Source: Cladopsammia gracilis
Lineage: Eukaryota > Cnidaria > Anthozoa > Scleractinia > Dendrophylliidae
DNA: 64,000 bases
Direction: 5' to 3'
NCBI GenBank assembly: GCA_022457155.1
Contig: JAJGOT010000594.1
Coordinates: 397,001-461,000 of the forward strand
Part shown: piece after piece, positions 63,604 to 64,000 of the stretch
How the letters are laid out: every line of letters begins with the position of its first letter
Numbering within the stretch: the stretch's first letter is position 1
The notes under the pieces: model-generated
What the model was told of the DNA's origin: nothing
The model's input: the letters and a program-made list of their open reading frames with translations, nothing else
Databases searched by the model: none
Translations under genes and position numbers: made by a program

Positions 63604-64000
63604 ACGAGATATTTTCAATGCCTGGAATCTGTCATATTATCTAATGATCTCCTTTGTCTAACTGGCGATTTTAACATCCATGTTGATGATCACGATGATC
63701 CAGCTGCTTGTCGTTTCTTAGATCTACTGGAGTCAATGTCTTTAACTCAACATGTGGCAGAACCAACGCATGAACATGGCCATATATTAGATCTGGTAAT
63801 TACCCGGAAGTCTGATAACTTTATTTGTGGCCGACCCGCGCCGGATATCTTATTTTCGGACCATTCAGCACTACTATTTAAATTGAAAACAGCTCAACCA
63901 CCTCTCAAAGTTGGCCGTGTCTCATTTAGGAAGTTGCGATCAATTGATAAGGTTGCATTTATGGATGAAATTTGTAAAAGCGAACATTCCCAAATGGATA
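63604..64000 (+). mobile_element. non-LTR retrotransposon endonuclease domain, cut by the window edge
   Basis: The frame is open from 63604 to the edge. It shows the AP-endonuclease landmarks of non-LTR elements: LCLTGDFNIHVDD (catalytic GDFN), HGHILDLVITR and LFSDHSALLFKL (catalytic SDH). It then enters the linker before the reverse transcriptase (FRKLRSIDKVAFMDEI). 5' truncated; it is unknown whether the rest is intact. Confidence 0.88.

Overview
The window looks like nuclear DNA of a cnidarian, most likely an anthozoan (stony coral or anemone). The evidence is AT-rich sequence, genes split into short exons with GT-AG introns, a cnidarian-style divergent Cys-loop receptor, tRNA-derived SINEs, non-LTR retrotransposons, and a very high density of small terminal-inverted-repeat (TIR) elements. 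It is not bacterial: there are no operons, ribosome-binding sites or long intact ORF runs. Most ORFs over 60 aa are accidental or read through repeats.

Genes, left to right. (1) 1889-8634, minus: a nicotinic-acetylcholine-receptor-like subunit. I reconstructed five phase-consistent exons (418 codons from just after the signal peptide to the stop); the first exon was not found. (2) 23998-24297 and (3) 32486-32791, both minus: two small two-membrane-segment proteins that align with each other and form an unrecognised paralogous pair. (4) 37140-42679, plus: a complete six-exon gene for a 248-residue, probably N-myristoylated protein of unknown function. (5) 51224-62036, minus: a GPR143 (OA1)-like seven-helix receptor with seven exons recovered; the helix-4 exon was not found. 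(6) A possible orphan terminal exon at 62923-63189, plus.

Mobile DNA. Non-LTR retrotransposon remains: an L1-like relic (9075-10160), a 5'-deleted element (14405-16085), a CR1/Jockey-type copy on the minus strand (46940-48700), and an endonuclease domain running off the right edge (63604-64000). tRNA-derived SINEs lie at 5465-5722, 18386-18684 and 43197-43484, with fragments at 42485-42555 and 51825-51910. At least nine elements end in TTAA, the piggyBac-type target. They include a 2.1-kb foldback with 877-bp arms (20437-22557) and two elements carrying an internal 88-bp tandem repeat (4288-4853, 58619-59115). The 17.2-19.2 kb stretch is a set of elements inserted into one another, and its order of insertion can be read from the junctions. 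A 100-bp-class tandem repeat family recurs at seven or more places in both orientations.

No functional cluster links the genes. The interest lies in the two-helix paralogs, the unusual ligand pocket of the receptor, the orphan myristoylated protein and the repeat architectures. All gene calls are from reading the sequence only; no database search was possible.
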